This document shows, piece after piece, positions 22,823 through 33,899 of a DNA stretch of 64,000 nt. The position numbers and the translations under genes were made by a program. This DNA comes from Platerodrilus igneus. Taxonomy: Eukaryota; Arthropoda; Insecta; Coleoptera; Lycidae. The stretch covers positions 15,371,501-15,435,500 of the forward strand of contig JARFIW010001480.1 in assembly GCA_036346225.1 (NCBI GenBank). The letters run 5' to 3'. The number at the start of each line of letters is the position of its first letter. Position 1 is the stretch's first letter. The notes under the pieces were generated by a model. That model was not told the DNA's origin and searched no databases. It saw only the letters and a program-made list of their open reading frames with translations.

Positions 22823-23340
22823 TTAAAGAATCAATAGCATAGGCTCCACTAGGAGCTCGGGATAATGTATCTGGTACCACATTAAATTTACCCTTCCTGT
22901 GGATAACTTCGAAATCAAATTGTTGAGTTTCACACTCCATCTAGCTAAACGTCCCGCAGGATCTTTTAAGTTGTGGAACCAAATTAAAGAATGATGGTCC
23001 GTAATGACCTTAAAATGAGTTCCTTCAATATATGGTCGGAATTTTGAATAGCAAAACACACCGCCAAAAGTTCCCGTTCTGTGACTGAATAATTTTTCTC
23101 CGCTGAATTTAAACTGCGAGAAGCATAAGCAATTACATGTTCTTCGTCTCCTTCTCCTGAGTTAAAACACAACCAACGCCGTAATTTGAGGCGTCACATT
23201 GTAAAGAAAAACTTTCGAAAAATCAGGACTCCTTAAAACAGGAGCCTTTGTAAGAACATCTTTAATTTTTCAAACGAAATAAGAGTCTCGTCCGTCCATT
23301 TAATCGCTTGCGATTTTTCTTTCCTTTAATAAATCATTGA
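22823..23340 (-). pseudogene. RNase H domain, element D
   Basis: LQCDASNYGVGCVLTQ (catalytic Asp, around 23190), VIAYASRSLNSAEKNYSVTERELLAV (catalytic Glu), FRPYIEGTHFKVITDHHSLIWF (Asp) and DPAGRLARW are all recognisable but fall into two or three frames. RNase H degrades the RNA template during reverse transcription. Confidence 0.85.
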
Positions 23341-24230
23341 TAGGTGCTATAATTGTGGCAAAATCCAAAACAAAACGCCTATACCAAGAGCACATACCGG
23401 TGAAACGTTTTATTTCAGTGGCTGTCTTGGGTTGAGGAAAATTTACAATTGCGTCAATTTTGCTGGGTCAGTTCGGAGACCATCTTTATTCACAATATAT
23501 CCCAGATATTGTAACTCTGGTTTACAAAACTCACATTTTGAAATGTTAATAGTTAAATTAGCGCCTTTCAACTTCTCATACACTTCGTTCAGAATTCTAA
23601 TATGCTCTTTAAATGTGCTTGAAATAATAATTATATCATCTAAATAAACAAATACCGATTGGGATAATGAAAAATTAAAAATAGAGTCCATGAGCCTCTG
23701 TAATGTGCCTGGAGCATTGGCCAAACCCATCGGCATTACATTATATTGAAATAAACCGCGCCTTGGGACCGTAAAGGCTGTTTTTTCCTTGCTTTTTTCA
23801 CTCAAGGGCAATCGCCAGAAGGCTTTTTTTAAATCGATTGAACTGAGATATTTCGCATTGCGTAATCTATCAAGAATGTCATTTACAAACGGAATGGGAT
23901 ACGCGTCTTTTTTTGTAATTGAATTTAATCGTTTAGCGTCAAAACATACACGAAATTCACTTTTGCTTTTTCTTTACTAACAGCATGGGGAGTTCCACGG
24001 GCTATTGCTTGGGCTAATAATGCCTTGTTCAAGCATCGCATCAATTTCTTTATTAGCATGTTCCAGCATCGCCGGTGATAATGGGTAATACCGTTGTTTA
24101 ATTGGTTCAACGTCTTCCGTTGTAATATGATGTGAAATTTTAGTGGTTCGGCCTAAGGTAGGACGATCCAGGGATTGAAATAAAGAAATAACATTGTTTA
24201 ATTCAAATTTCTGGTCTTCATTTAAATCGG
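23341..24230 (-). pseudogene. Reverse transcriptase, element D
   Basis: The frame 24414-23977 ends with the RT start: KISHHITTEDVEPIKQRYYPL and EIDAMLEQGIISPSNSPWNSP. After a frameshift at about 23977 (AVSKEKAKVNFV, LNDAKRLNSI) the frame 23811-23443 has FTVPRRGLFQYNVMPMGLANAPGTLQRLMD, VFVYLDDIIIISSTFKEH with an intact YLDD box, and YLGYIVNKDGLRTDP. The catalytic residues survive but at least two shifts separate the blocks. Confidence 0.9.
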
Positions 24231-24640
24231 CCATAACTTTAATGAAATTTAATTTATTCGTTTCCGCAGAATGAGCATAAAATTCATTTTTTGAAAAATC
24301 TACTTTCAATTCAAATAATTGACAAAAATCAATCCCTAACGTTAGGGTACACTCTATTGAGTCGAAAACTAAAACATTTAAAGACCGAGTAACCCAGTTT
24401 ATAGTCAAGGGCAAATTAATTGAACCTAAAATTGATTGTGAAGTGCTAACTTATATTTATCCAATAAACACAGACCATGTCTGCCTAAAATAGAGGTATT
24501 CGCCCCGGAATCCAACAGTGCGGTAGAAGTTTCCTTAAATAACTCGATATTAATATAAGGTCTTGTATCACCTTTTACTTTATAAAAATTTGAAAAAACC
24601 TTAGATGCTTTACAAAAATTTTTAACTTTTACTAACCACT
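24231..24640 (-). pseudogene. Aspartic protease, element D
   Basis: ALLDSGANTSILGRHGLCLLDKYK around 24530-24450 is the flap and active-site start of a retropepsin (D-S-G). After a stop or shift near 24430, SLNVLVFDSIECTLTLGIDFCQLFELKVDF follows with the conserved LGIDF near its end. The enzyme would mature Gag and Pol. Confidence 0.8.
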
Positions 24641-24715
24641 CCGACCACTTCTTTTTGTCAGCAGCAATATTATTAAACGAGGAAAAGCAACGACTGACTA
24701 CGCTCTTTCCTGTCC

Positions 24716-26113
24716 TTAGTTTTTTGAATTATTTGAGCAGTTTCGACAATTTGTGGACGTAACTTCCCGCTGCCCACAAGAATAACAAAATATTCCGCGT
24801 TTCTCCGGACAAGTATGAAACGAGTGACCCCGTCTTTTACAGTTGAAACAAATAGTCGAAAATTTTGCTGTGTTTTTAAAATAATTCGACACGCCGGACC
24901 AAGGTAAATTATTATTAGAAAATGAACTCTGTCGAACTTGACGTTCTAAGGTAACTGGTACGTTGGCAGAATCAGAATGTTCCTGTTTAATAAAATTTAG
25001 AGGCTTAATGTCTTCTAAAACCTTACAACGAGAAATCAAATGGGAAATGTCAGTCACTTCAACTAACGCCAGTTGCGTGGCATAAAAAGTCTGTAAATTT
25101 CTTTTAATAATTTTTATTTGTTCCCGGACTGGAATGGAATCTTCTAATTGAGAAAATAAGTTTACCATCTTTGAAATATAAATGGTAGGTGATTCCTCGG
25201 CGCCTTGCCGTCTGGATTTAATTAACATTAAAAGATTCTCTGCATAATCGGCTGAAAGAAAATCTTGTTTTAATTTAGAAATTAATTGATCCCATGAATT
25301 TACTGTACATCGCGTTGCTCTATACCAATCCAATGCTGAACTGGTGAAAAGATCAATAGCCCCTTCGAAAAGGTCATCTGACGAAACTTTTCTTGCAACT
25401 TGCAGTTCCTTGACGCGCTGAATAAAATCTAAAACCGATATAGAATCAGATTCACCCGAAAATTGTAATCCCCACTTGTGGATCGGGACTGATATCGTTG
25501 ATTTATTCAAGGACTTAATTAGAGTACCTAAATCATTACTAGAAATCGAAACCGATGGGGTATTAATGGAAGAAACCGTTGATGCTCCAGGGCATGAAAC
25601 CTCTGCTGTTGGTGTTATTGTAGGATCTTTATTACCACTAGCCGAACAATAAGAAGGGTTATCGTTAATCTCATTTTCCCCGTTTACCTGTTCTAAAATC
25701 TCAAAAGCTCTAATGCACTTAGAATGCAGTTCTTTGTGTACCTCTAAAATTCAATATCGAAATTGACATAATTTAGTCTCTGTGTTATATGCATTAATCT
25801 CGTGTTAAGTTTAATATATTCTTTCCTTTTAGGAAGAATGGTAAAAGAATTTAAATTGTTTTCTAATTCAAAATCTTAAGTTTCAATAATTCAATTTCGT
25901 CCTTTTGAACGATTTCAATTTTTCATACTTAGAAAAAACATTACTGTCGACTTTCTCAACAATGAGTTTTGAACGCAAAACTTTTCGTTTTTCTAACACA
26001 TTTAACTTTGTTGGTTCAACGTTCCTAATTGAAAGCTCGTGACTCAACTCGTCACTTCTTAACGCTTCCACTACATACATGACTAAATAAAAGGTAAATG
26101 CCAACAATAGCAA
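24716..26113 (-). pseudogene. gag, element D
   Basis: The frame 25510-24716 (open upstream to about 25760) holds a capsid-like region (DFIQRVKEL, SALDWYRAT, WDQLISKLKQDFLSADYAENL, RQGAEESPTIYISKMVNLFSQL) and two zinc knuckles: CFNCKRRGHSFHTC, a perfect CCHC, and CYSCGQREVTSTNC, where the His is Val. Upstream, after a frameshift near 25760 and another near 25880, the start of Gag is probably the frame beginning at 26113 or its inner Met near 26080 (LRSDELSHELSIRNVEP, like the N-terminal helix-extended-loop-helix of related Gags). Confidence 0.8.
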
Positions 26114-26233
26114 AACCTGTTCCTAAATCACTAATATTAAACTGTTAATTCTGCTCAAATCTTAATAGTACTATAGAAATAAAACAATCTAAAACTTTGT
26201 CCGTGTGTTGTTTACCATATTTAAGATTTTTAA

Positions 26234-26249
26234 CCACGTTAATGCGCCA
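26234..26249 (-). promoter_or_regulatory. Primer-binding site of element D, tRNA-Lys-like
   Basis: One base inside the right LTR the minus strand reads TGGCGCATTAACGTGG. The first six bases and AACGTGG fit the 3' end of insect tRNA-Lys (TGGCGCCCAACGTGG), apart from a short mismatch in between. The tRNA assignment is from memory. Confidence 0.6.
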
Positions 26250-26250
26250 G

Positions 26251-27725
26251 TGTAATTTAGAATATTTACCTACCGCGTGAGGGTATCCAATTAACAATAA
26301 ATAATAAATGGGAAGGACCTCTAACACTATAGTACCCTCACGTTTCGGGACATTGCCTCGCAAGCTGCTGCAGTCGGTGAGAAAGGGAGGTTCATTAAAC
26401 AACAACACACTAAGACAAAATTCCAATTGTTTTATTAAACGGGCTACTAACTAACTTAACCTAATTACATATGCATACAAAATTATACAGTAATTAACAT
26501 TATTTACAATATGGCGCCACCATGGGAATTAAACGACCCATGAACCGATCGCGGTAATAGCTCTCGTCGCACTTTGTTCGTGGCGATGAACCAAAATTGC
26601 AGGACAGAAAATACTTCACTTCACAGGGGCAAATCTTATAAAGTTTCCGGCTAGCACAAACACAACTTAACTAAACAATTCTAAAGTCCTTATTTTATGA
26701 ATATGAACAGCAGTTCTGGGTGCAAACACTCCAATACATATAATTAATTAACGCTACCGCAGTTTACTTAACTTGCATACTGAAACGACCTTCCTTTAAT
26801 CACGGGGTCATCAATGACAGGAAAAACATGACCTACACACGGGTCAAATAGTACAGTGACGGAATTCGTGGCTTAGTTATTACAAGCCTCGGACAACGTC
26901 GCAACACAATAAAATAAGAAACCCTTCAAAAGATGCGGTCTTTAACAATAACCTAACGGGATTAAATTACTGGAACGGGGCTTTAACCCGAAGTTGTATG
27001 CTATGAAAGTCGACAGATATTGTATTTAAACAAATAAATGACTTATGATGCATAACACAGCCTTGAGTTCATAGTAATACCATATATAATAATTACTTAC
27101 TCAGAGAAATAAACTAACTTTGAACATAACGGCACGCACTTGAATTCAGAGAAATAAAACACTTACTCAATCTTGCAAGTCCGCGAGCTGTAGACTACAA
27201 CGCGTCTGAAATAAACAACCCCGATTACCACCGGCTGGCATCCTTATATACATTTAAGTTAATTGAAAAATAACCCTTGCCTAGCTCTCATACTCGACAA
27301 GGGATACGCCGGTCGTAAATCTTTAAGATTAATTAAACTGCCAATTGCCTAAGATAGCCACACAAGTCGCTTTCGGAACTAATTTTTAGTTGAGTGTCCC
27401 GCTAATTGAAAAATTCCTTCCGACCACCCAGACATAAATAGGGTCCTAGAACATGATTGACATCTAATCATAGATAGCAACTAATCTGACATGTTTAGTG
27501 CCTTTCACGTAAAGTGCCTTTAGAAAAATTAATTGACTCTTGAATTATATCTTCCTGGAGCTTCGCTAGGACGCTACTTGGGTAATGTTGCAGCGGTTTA
27601 ACATTTGCAGAATATTTATGCTACACGACCTTCATTCTAATAATTAGCATGCTAAAATTAAACTAGAAAATAACTATTTTTAGAAATACTAGAACTATTA
27701 GAGCCTATTAAAACAGTATGTTACA
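26251..27725 (-). repeat. Right LTR of element D (5' LTR)
   Basis: It begins TGTAATTTAG and ends ATGTTACA, then AGGA. It is about 98% identical to 19946-21417; differences are scattered substitutions and single-base indels. As the upstream LTR on the minus strand it should hold the promoter. Confidence 0.95.
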
Positions 27726-28484
27726 AGGAGATCAAACAATGGTAATGTAAACAACTTAACTATATCCATTCCATAATTTCAAAGGCATAATTGCCATGGA
27801 CATAACGGTAATTGCACGATAGACTGTTAAATAAAGATAAAACAGGGAATTTCAGTACAGCAACGATATAATAGATAATATTTAAAACGACAGGACAATT
27901 GACTCTCACCATCACGTTCAGGAAAAACAAAAAAATACATTAACATTTTTATTATATAAAATGATTGATAACGGAAAATATATATAAAAATTATTTAAGT
28001 ATATGCGTAAGAAAACACGTCGAATAGAAATTGCTTGTATTTGCAACTGTGGAAACAAGCTTTTTACTACAGAGGCATAGGTCGCGATCCTATGGGTGTC
28101 CAACGAGTAAACCATCAGCCCGGACATCAGCTTAGGACGAGTTGTAAAGATTAGCTGGGTTGTAAAAACGAAACATACGTCAACCAAGATAAGTAATTGT
28201 AGTAGGTTGAAGAAAATAACCAAATAGAAGATAAAAATTTAAAGGCAAATTTGATATACTCTCAAGTATGACCATTTGAAACGAATTCTATTTATCTTAG
28301 GTACGAGAGAGCTACTTTTTAAAATCAGAAAAGTACATATGGCATAACAAGGTTTAAAAACTTCTGAATCAAAAGGTTAATAGTTATTTAGATACAGGAA
28401 GGCTGGAAAGTAAAGCTAAACAAGTTGAAAATGCAAGGCATTGTCGCAACGAACTTCCAAATGTAGACTTACTTTAAAACAATT
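27726..28484. other. AT-rich flank, no gene recognised
   Basis: Begins with the AGGA target duplication. A 101-codon minus frame at 27918-28223 has no recognised similarity and low complexity. Confidence 0.4.
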
Positions 28485-28906
28485 TATGTATCGCACATTA
28501 ATTTTGGACCTATTTGAAATTTTGATAAAAATTAATTCCGGGGGGTCGGGTATCCGTGGTCAGATTTTGTGGGGGTACCATATTTCGACTCAGCTATGTT
28601 AGGGAGTCCAAATATGTATCGCACATTAATTTTGGACCTATTTGAAATTTTGATAAAAATTAATTCCGGGGGGTCGGGTATCCGTGGTCAGATTTTGTGG
28701 GGGTACCATATTTCGACTCAGCTATGTTAGGGAGTCCAAATATGTATCGACATTAATTTTGGACCTATTTGAAATTTTTGATAAAATTAATTCCCCGGGG
28801 GTCGGGTATCCGTGGTCAGATTTTGTGGGGGGTACCATATTTCGACTCAGCTATGTTAGGGGAGTCCAAATATGTATCGCACATTAATTTTGGACCTATT
28901 TGAAAT
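28485..28906. repeat. Tandem repeat, 128-bp unit, 3.3 copies
   Basis: Units start at 28485, 28613, 28741 and 28871, each with TATGTATCG then ACATTAATTTTGGACCTATTT. They are almost identical apart from one-base indels in G and T runs. The fourth copy breaks off in a T run at about 28906. Apparent plus-strand protein (28684-28887) is only a translation of the repeat. Confidence 0.9.
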
Positions 28907-29159
28907 TTTTTTTTCCCGACGGAATATCGCGGGGGCACGGCGCCCCCGTGGCCCGATTTTAACTGACATCAAAACTTAAGCTCTGGACACCGAGCTGAAT
29001 CGATTGATGTATCACACATTGATGTCCGACCATTAGAAAGGCCTCGGACGGACGGACAGACGGACGACAAATCGATTTCATAAACGAACGAAGTTCGTTG
29101 AAAAAAGATCGAGACCAGAATGAAAAATCAAAGCGAAATATATTCAGATGAAGGTACGA
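28907..29159. other. GC-rich hairpin and GGAC-type simple repeat beside the tandem array
   Basis: At 28913-28960 a GC-rich stretch contains GGGGGC-ACG-GCGCCCCC, which can fold back. At 29047-29068 a short run of GGAC/AGAC units follows. The block looks like the end of the unit that produced the tandem array, or the border region of element C, and has no coding potential. Confidence 0.45.
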
Positions 29160-29227
29160 TTACAACTTAAGTACATACTCGTTAGGGGCAGACAAAAACG
29201 GGTTTAAGTCTTTAATATGCCAACATC
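29160..29227 (-). pseudogene. Last residues of integrase, Ty3/Gypsy element C
   Basis: The minus strand gives CWHIKDLNPF followed by about 12 residues and a stop. This aligns with the end of element D integrase (VFHVQDLKP). The preceding residues of the same integrase are found at 45581 and above, on the far side of the Polinton-like element, and the two pieces line up without gap on element D. It is therefore the distal flank of that insertion. Confidence 0.75.
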
Positions 29228-29233
29228 CTTGAG
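29228..29233. repeat. Left target duplication CTTGAG of the Polinton-like element
   Basis: CTTGAG here and CTTGAA at 45575-45580 flank the element, matching in five of six bases. Polintons make 6-bp duplications. Confidence 0.6.
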
Positions 29234-29299
29234 AGTAGTGAGGTAGGGCCGGTCCTACTTCAAAACGCGACAGACGTATTTTCCATGTGTAGAATACGG

Positions 29300-29870
29300 C
29301 TGAATCGTTTTGAATTAGGATCGGCCCTATATGATTCAATGTAAAATAGTCGTGAAAACATTTCAATGTAAAATAGTTGTGAAAACATGAATTCTTCTAT
29401 ACTTTCAATGTAAAAATGCTTGTGGGCACGTTTTGAATTAAGATCGGCTTTATATTACTTTCAATGAAACACACACGTATGTTGAAAAGTGCAGAGAAGA
29501 ATGTGTGTAGCTGTTTTGAATTCGGTTTTCTATCGAGAAGTTAGACGTGCACCGTTTTGAATTAGGATCGGCGTTATATACTTTTAATGTAAAATGTGAA
29601 AACCTGAATTCTTTTCAAATGTAAAATACTTGTGGGCACGTTTTGAATTAGGATCGGCTTTATATTACTTTCAATGTAACACACGTATGTTGAAAAATGT
29701 AAGTGCAGAGAAAATGTGTGTAGCTGTTTTGAATTTGGTTTTCTAGTTAGAAGTTATAAAGTATGACAGATGCAAAATATTGCATTCAAGTCAATTGTGT
29801 TTAATTAAAGTGGATTCTGATTTATGTTTAGAATACTTGTGGACACGTTTTGAATTAGGATCGGCTTTAT
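29300..29870 (+). repeat. Sub-terminal repeats with GTTTTGAATTAGGATCGGC motif (left)
   Basis: Five copies of the motif begin near 29307, 29430, 29554, 29640 and 29847, usually followed by TTTATATTACTTTCAATG. Between them lie copies of GTGTGTAG(C/A)TGTTTTGAAT. The set is mirrored at 44930-45510. One worn copy lies at 37825-37870 in the centre. Confidence 0.85.
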
Positions 29871-30139
29871 ATTACTTTCAATGGAACATATTTCAAAACA
29901 CACGTAAGTTGAAAGTGCAGAGAAAATGTGTGTAGATGTTTTGAATTTGGTTTTCTAGCGAGACAGTATGACAGATGCAAAAATATCGCATTCAAGTCAA
30001 TTGTGTTTTAATTAAAGTGGATTCTGATTTATGTTTAGAGGCTGCAAATACATATGGGTCGGTTTCAATTCAAAATGTGTTCACTCTTGTGATAGGTTGA
30101 AAAGTGGGTTGGCAAAGTACGCAGATGGTGGTAATCTGC

Positions 30140-30147
30140 TATATAAG
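30140..30147 (+). promoter_or_regulatory. TATA box TATATAAG upstream of the small gene (left arm)
   Basis: TATATAAG lies 62 bp before the likely start codon at 30209 and is preserved in the mirrored position 44656-44663. It suggests that transcription runs inward from each end. Confidence 0.5.
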
Positions 30148-30208
30148 GAGATTGCTCCTGATATTAATTTAATTAGTCGAAGTTTACTACATATATTTAC
30201 ATACAAAC

Positions 30209-30707
30209 ATGTATATAATTGATATTCAGGGATTTAAATACAAGAAAAACGAGTTTGTGTGTAAAGAAATTGCGGTTTTGGACTTGTTGAAAGGTGTTGT
30301 CTGGCATCAAATTTTAAACTGCCAATGCAGTCCAGTTGTTTGAGCCAAGATCATATAAAACATAACGACTGGGTGACAAAGAATATTCATGGTCTTTCTT
30401 GGGATGAATCTTCAACGGCTGGAATGGGTTTATCATATATAGCGCTTTATTTGAAGCAAATTATCCTACCCGGTGAAGAAGTATTTGTGAAGGGTCTAGA
30501 AAAGAAGAAATTGATTGAAACCTATCTAATGCAAAACGTTGTAACTGATATGCTTGCACTAGGTTGTCCTAAGATATCGGAGTTAAAATCAACAACCGTT
30601 TAAAATATAACATCCATTGTTGTAGACACAGCAATAAGAATCTGCAATGTGCAAAACAAAATACCTTGTTATTAAAAGAATGGCTTGATAATAATAAAAA
30701 ACAATAG
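30209..30707 (+). pseudogene. Small Polinton-arm gene, left copy (unknown function, broken)
   Basis: The frame opens MYIIDIQGFKYKKNEF and, after a loss of bases near 30318, continues with KHNDWVTKNIHGLSWDESS, GEEVFVKGLEKKKLIE, MLALGCPKISEL, and after a further shift near 30600 CRHSNKNLQCAKQN and LLKEWL, stopping at 30707; about 165 residues if undamaged. The Asp-rich start, HGLSW block and terminal Cys/His pair resemble, from memory, uncharacterised proteins common in arthropod genomes; an RNase H-fold nuclease is conceivable but not shown. The right-arm copy has different lesions. Confidence 0.6.
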
Positions 30708-31326
30708 AAAGATTGTGTCTGTATTATTTATTTTAATATAATTTTACAATGTTAGCCGAAGCAAATTATCCGACTCGGTGAAGAAGTATGTGTGAAGGGT
30801 ATAGAAAAGAAGAAATGGATGGAAACCTATCTATTGCAAAAACAAAAATACTTTGTTATTAAAAGAATGGTTTGATAATAATAAAAAACAAATAGAAAAG
30901 ATTGTGTATGTATTATTATTGTAGTCAGTAAGAAATCTTTAATGCTGATGTATGCAGAAAAAACAATTAAACTCAGACAGCACGAATGGGACTCTCAACC
31001 CTGAAAGCAATTATAATTGATCAACGCAATAGCTCTTTACTGGTTTTTACAACATTTAACAAATTGTACAGATATATCGAAAAATTTGCCAAAGACAGAC
31101 AAACAGATAGGCAGACTGACTGCACCAATTTTCTCATTCTCGCTTTTAAAGAATAACAAGTCGTAGTTATTTAAATCGCGAACTCAGTTTATCTACAAGA
31201 ACTATATAAACGTGGAAATTTATGAAATGCTCCAACTTTAACAAAAGTTTTCATTTTTTTTATTTGTTCTATAGAACACAACTACAACTTGACAATAAAG
31301 ATTGAGCGATTATCACACACATATCT

Positions 31327-31329
31327 TGA

Positions 31330-31369
<40 letters not shown>
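31327..31369. repeat. (TA)n microsatellite
   Basis: About 20 TA units; the mirrored tracts lie at 43345-43387 and 43441-43473. Confidence 0.9.
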
Positions 31370-31371
<2 letters not shown>

Positions 31372-31686
31372 ATATTAAACAATAAGAACAGCAGAAAATT
31401 CAACCCATGTCAGTCAGCTTTTTTCTTGTCAACGATAGTCTAGTCTAATGCTTCTTCAGCATTTGCATTTTCATATCTACGTACTGAAGACAACTCTGCA
31501 ATTTTAGATCACATGCATTTCTAACTTTAATCGCAAAAAAATGAGAGCATCTATTCGAAATATGCACTCAGATTAAAAGTCAAAAATTGCTTTACACCGT
31601 TCTGTAAACTGAGATTACGTAGTTATTAAATCGGGAGTAATGTGAAATGAAACACACAATGTATGTTTCTTTATTGTAATCTATAA

Positions 31687-31687
31687 A

Positions 31688-31732
<45 letters not shown>
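31687..31732. repeat. (TA)n microsatellite
   Basis: About 22 TA units. Its mirror in the right arm (40915-40942 and 43010-43018) is split by the 2.07-kb insertion. Confidence 0.9.
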
Positions 31733-31734
<2 letters not shown>

Positions 31735-33204
31735 GTTATGTACTCTAGAATAAACATACTATAATTCACTTAAGTTTCCCAAATATAAAAGAACAGTTCT
31801 AACTCACTCCAACTCTGAACGGTTAAAAAAAATATTGCATTATCAATTCTATGAGGGCTGTCTTCTTCATCTTTGACGCGCAGTCGTTTTCTGGTTGTTC
31901 TTCTTCGTGTTAACTAAAAAAAGATTCAAATGAATATTATATATCAAGTAAATGCATTAAGAAAATTAAATCTATATATTAAGCTAACGAAATACATACA
32001 CTGTATTGGTGTCATTAGGTCGTACGTTGCAATTGGTGGATCTGCTCACGGCGTCAACGATTTTTTCACCAGTACTTAATTTGGATTGACTATAAACTAC
32101 TCAATAATTTTAACCCAATCACTATCATTATTCTTTCCTGACAAGGACAATTTTTTTTAAAAAAAAGGTTTTCATTTTTGATTTGTTTTATAGAACACAC
32201 AACTACAACTTGACAATAAAGATTGAACGATTATCACACACACATATCTTGAGTATATAAGGATATTAAACAACAAGAACAGCAGAAAATTCAACTCATG
32301 TAAGCAAGAATTTAATGCTAAGGTATTGTCTAGATAGCAATTATAGAAAAAAATGAAATCTATAGAAAATTTAATAAAGCCAGTCATGTATAAATGTTTT
32401 TAATGCTAACATCAACAGAATAATAAATAAATTAGTCAGCATTAATGGAAGACCGGCCTGGCTTCGAAACTGTGCACGCGTATATACCATATTTTAAAAT
32501 CAAAGTTGTCAATTGCAAAACAAAAAAATTAAATTTTATCTAGAAATCATTTTAAAATATTTACTTTTTTTCAGTACAACTGAAAGAACTTGACTTTTAT
32601 ACATTTTTTAATCGATATCATAGACTTTTTTCTATACTGTTGGTAAAAAATCTACGTGAAGTATTTATATTAAATAATAAACTGATCTGTTAGAAAAAAT
32701 TAAAATTTGCATCGTTTTCTGAAAAAATTGCGTACTTTTTCAGTACAACTGAAAGAAATTGAGTTTATACATTTTTTTAATCGATATCAGACTGTACAGA
32801 AACAGTAATGTTTAATTATATCAGTCAAAAACATGATGTGTTTACTATTAAACAAAACAAAATTGTTCTTAATCCAAGTGATGATAAAAGAATTCTTAGT
32901 ACCTCAACCACTGATACATACGACCAGCGAGTACTGTGTTAAAAATTGTTTGAAAAGTTACAATTTACATGCATATATAGGTAATTTGTGTGAAATTCTT
33001 TAAAACCATGAGTGTATAAAATTATTAAACAAAGACGGTTTAATCTGAGACATTTTTTCAAAATTTGCTTTGTTTTTATTTAAAATATTTCATATGTAAT
33101 CATAATAAAAAATAGCGCTGTAATTATAATGTATATTCTGTACACATCATATATCAAAGGTCGTATAAAACGCAACTGAATGAAAGAAAAAATGCTGTTG
33201 TATG

Positions 33205-33835
33205 CTAAATTCCTTTTGTAGTGGTTTTTGTATGTAAATACTGGAAATGCTGCATAGCGAATTGTTTGTCATAGATATGTACCGAAAGCAACTCGGCAAT
33301 TTTAGATAGCAAGCACGATTCAACCTTGAAAATCGTCTTGAATAAAAACGTAAATATAGGAGATTTTTTTAAAACAATTTGCAACCAAAGCAATTTGCTC
33401 ATCAAACTCATGCGTTTTTGTTTGTTTAACTAAAATTTAGGAAAAATCGTCAATATTACTGTATTAGGCGATTAAGGCATGAGTTAATTTTTACTACGTT
33501 TCTTTTATTCGCTTAGGGCAAATAAACTGACCTGTTAGAAAAAAATTAAAAAATTTGCATCGTTTTCTGAAAAATTGCATACTTTTTCAGTACAACTGAA
33601 AGAACTTGACTTTTATACATTTTTTAATCGGTTAAACAAAACAAAATTGTTCTTAATCCAAGTGATGATAAAAGAATTCTTAGTACCTCAACCACTGATA
33701 CTATCTATTGCATATTTTGTAGTATTGATTACAACAAATACATACTACAACGAGTACTGTGTTAAAAATTGTTTTTCGTTGCAGAAAGTAACATCAATAC
33801 CCGTCAATATTACTGTATTAGTCGATTAAGGCATG
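33205..33835. repeat. Repeated inner module of the Polinton-like element
   Basis: Sequence of this block recurs inverted at 38800-39440 and, in part, at 37100-37270, 37994-38400 and 32700-32900. Each version contains TTTTCAGTACAACTGAAAGAA and GTACCTCAACCACTGATAC. The short frames it gives (for example 33575-33829 plus, 37994-38206 minus) are the same translation repeated and were not recognised as a known protein. Confidence 0.7.
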
Positions 33836-33899
33836 AGTTAATTTTTTACTACGTTTCTTTTTATTCGCTTAGGACAATGTGAATGTGATTTTATTAAGG

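Larger units (their letters stand above)
19946..27725 (-). mobile_element. Structurally complete Ty3/Gypsy LTR retrotransposon D
   Basis: Two LTRs of about 1.47 kb in direct orientation, a 4-bp target duplication, a primer-binding site next to the right LTR and a purine tract next to the left LTR define a 7.78-kb element transcribed on the minus strand. The inside holds gag, protease, RT, RNase H and integrase in that order and no env. By eye the LTRs differ at about 30-35 positions (about 98% identity), so insertion is fairly recent, yet the inner genes carry several frameshifts; either it was copied as a defective element or decayed fast. Confidence 0.95.

Noticed and set aside
28684..28887. 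67-codon plus-strand frame with internal protein repeat
   Set aside because: The repeat follows the 128-bp DNA tandem unit; no start context or similarity.
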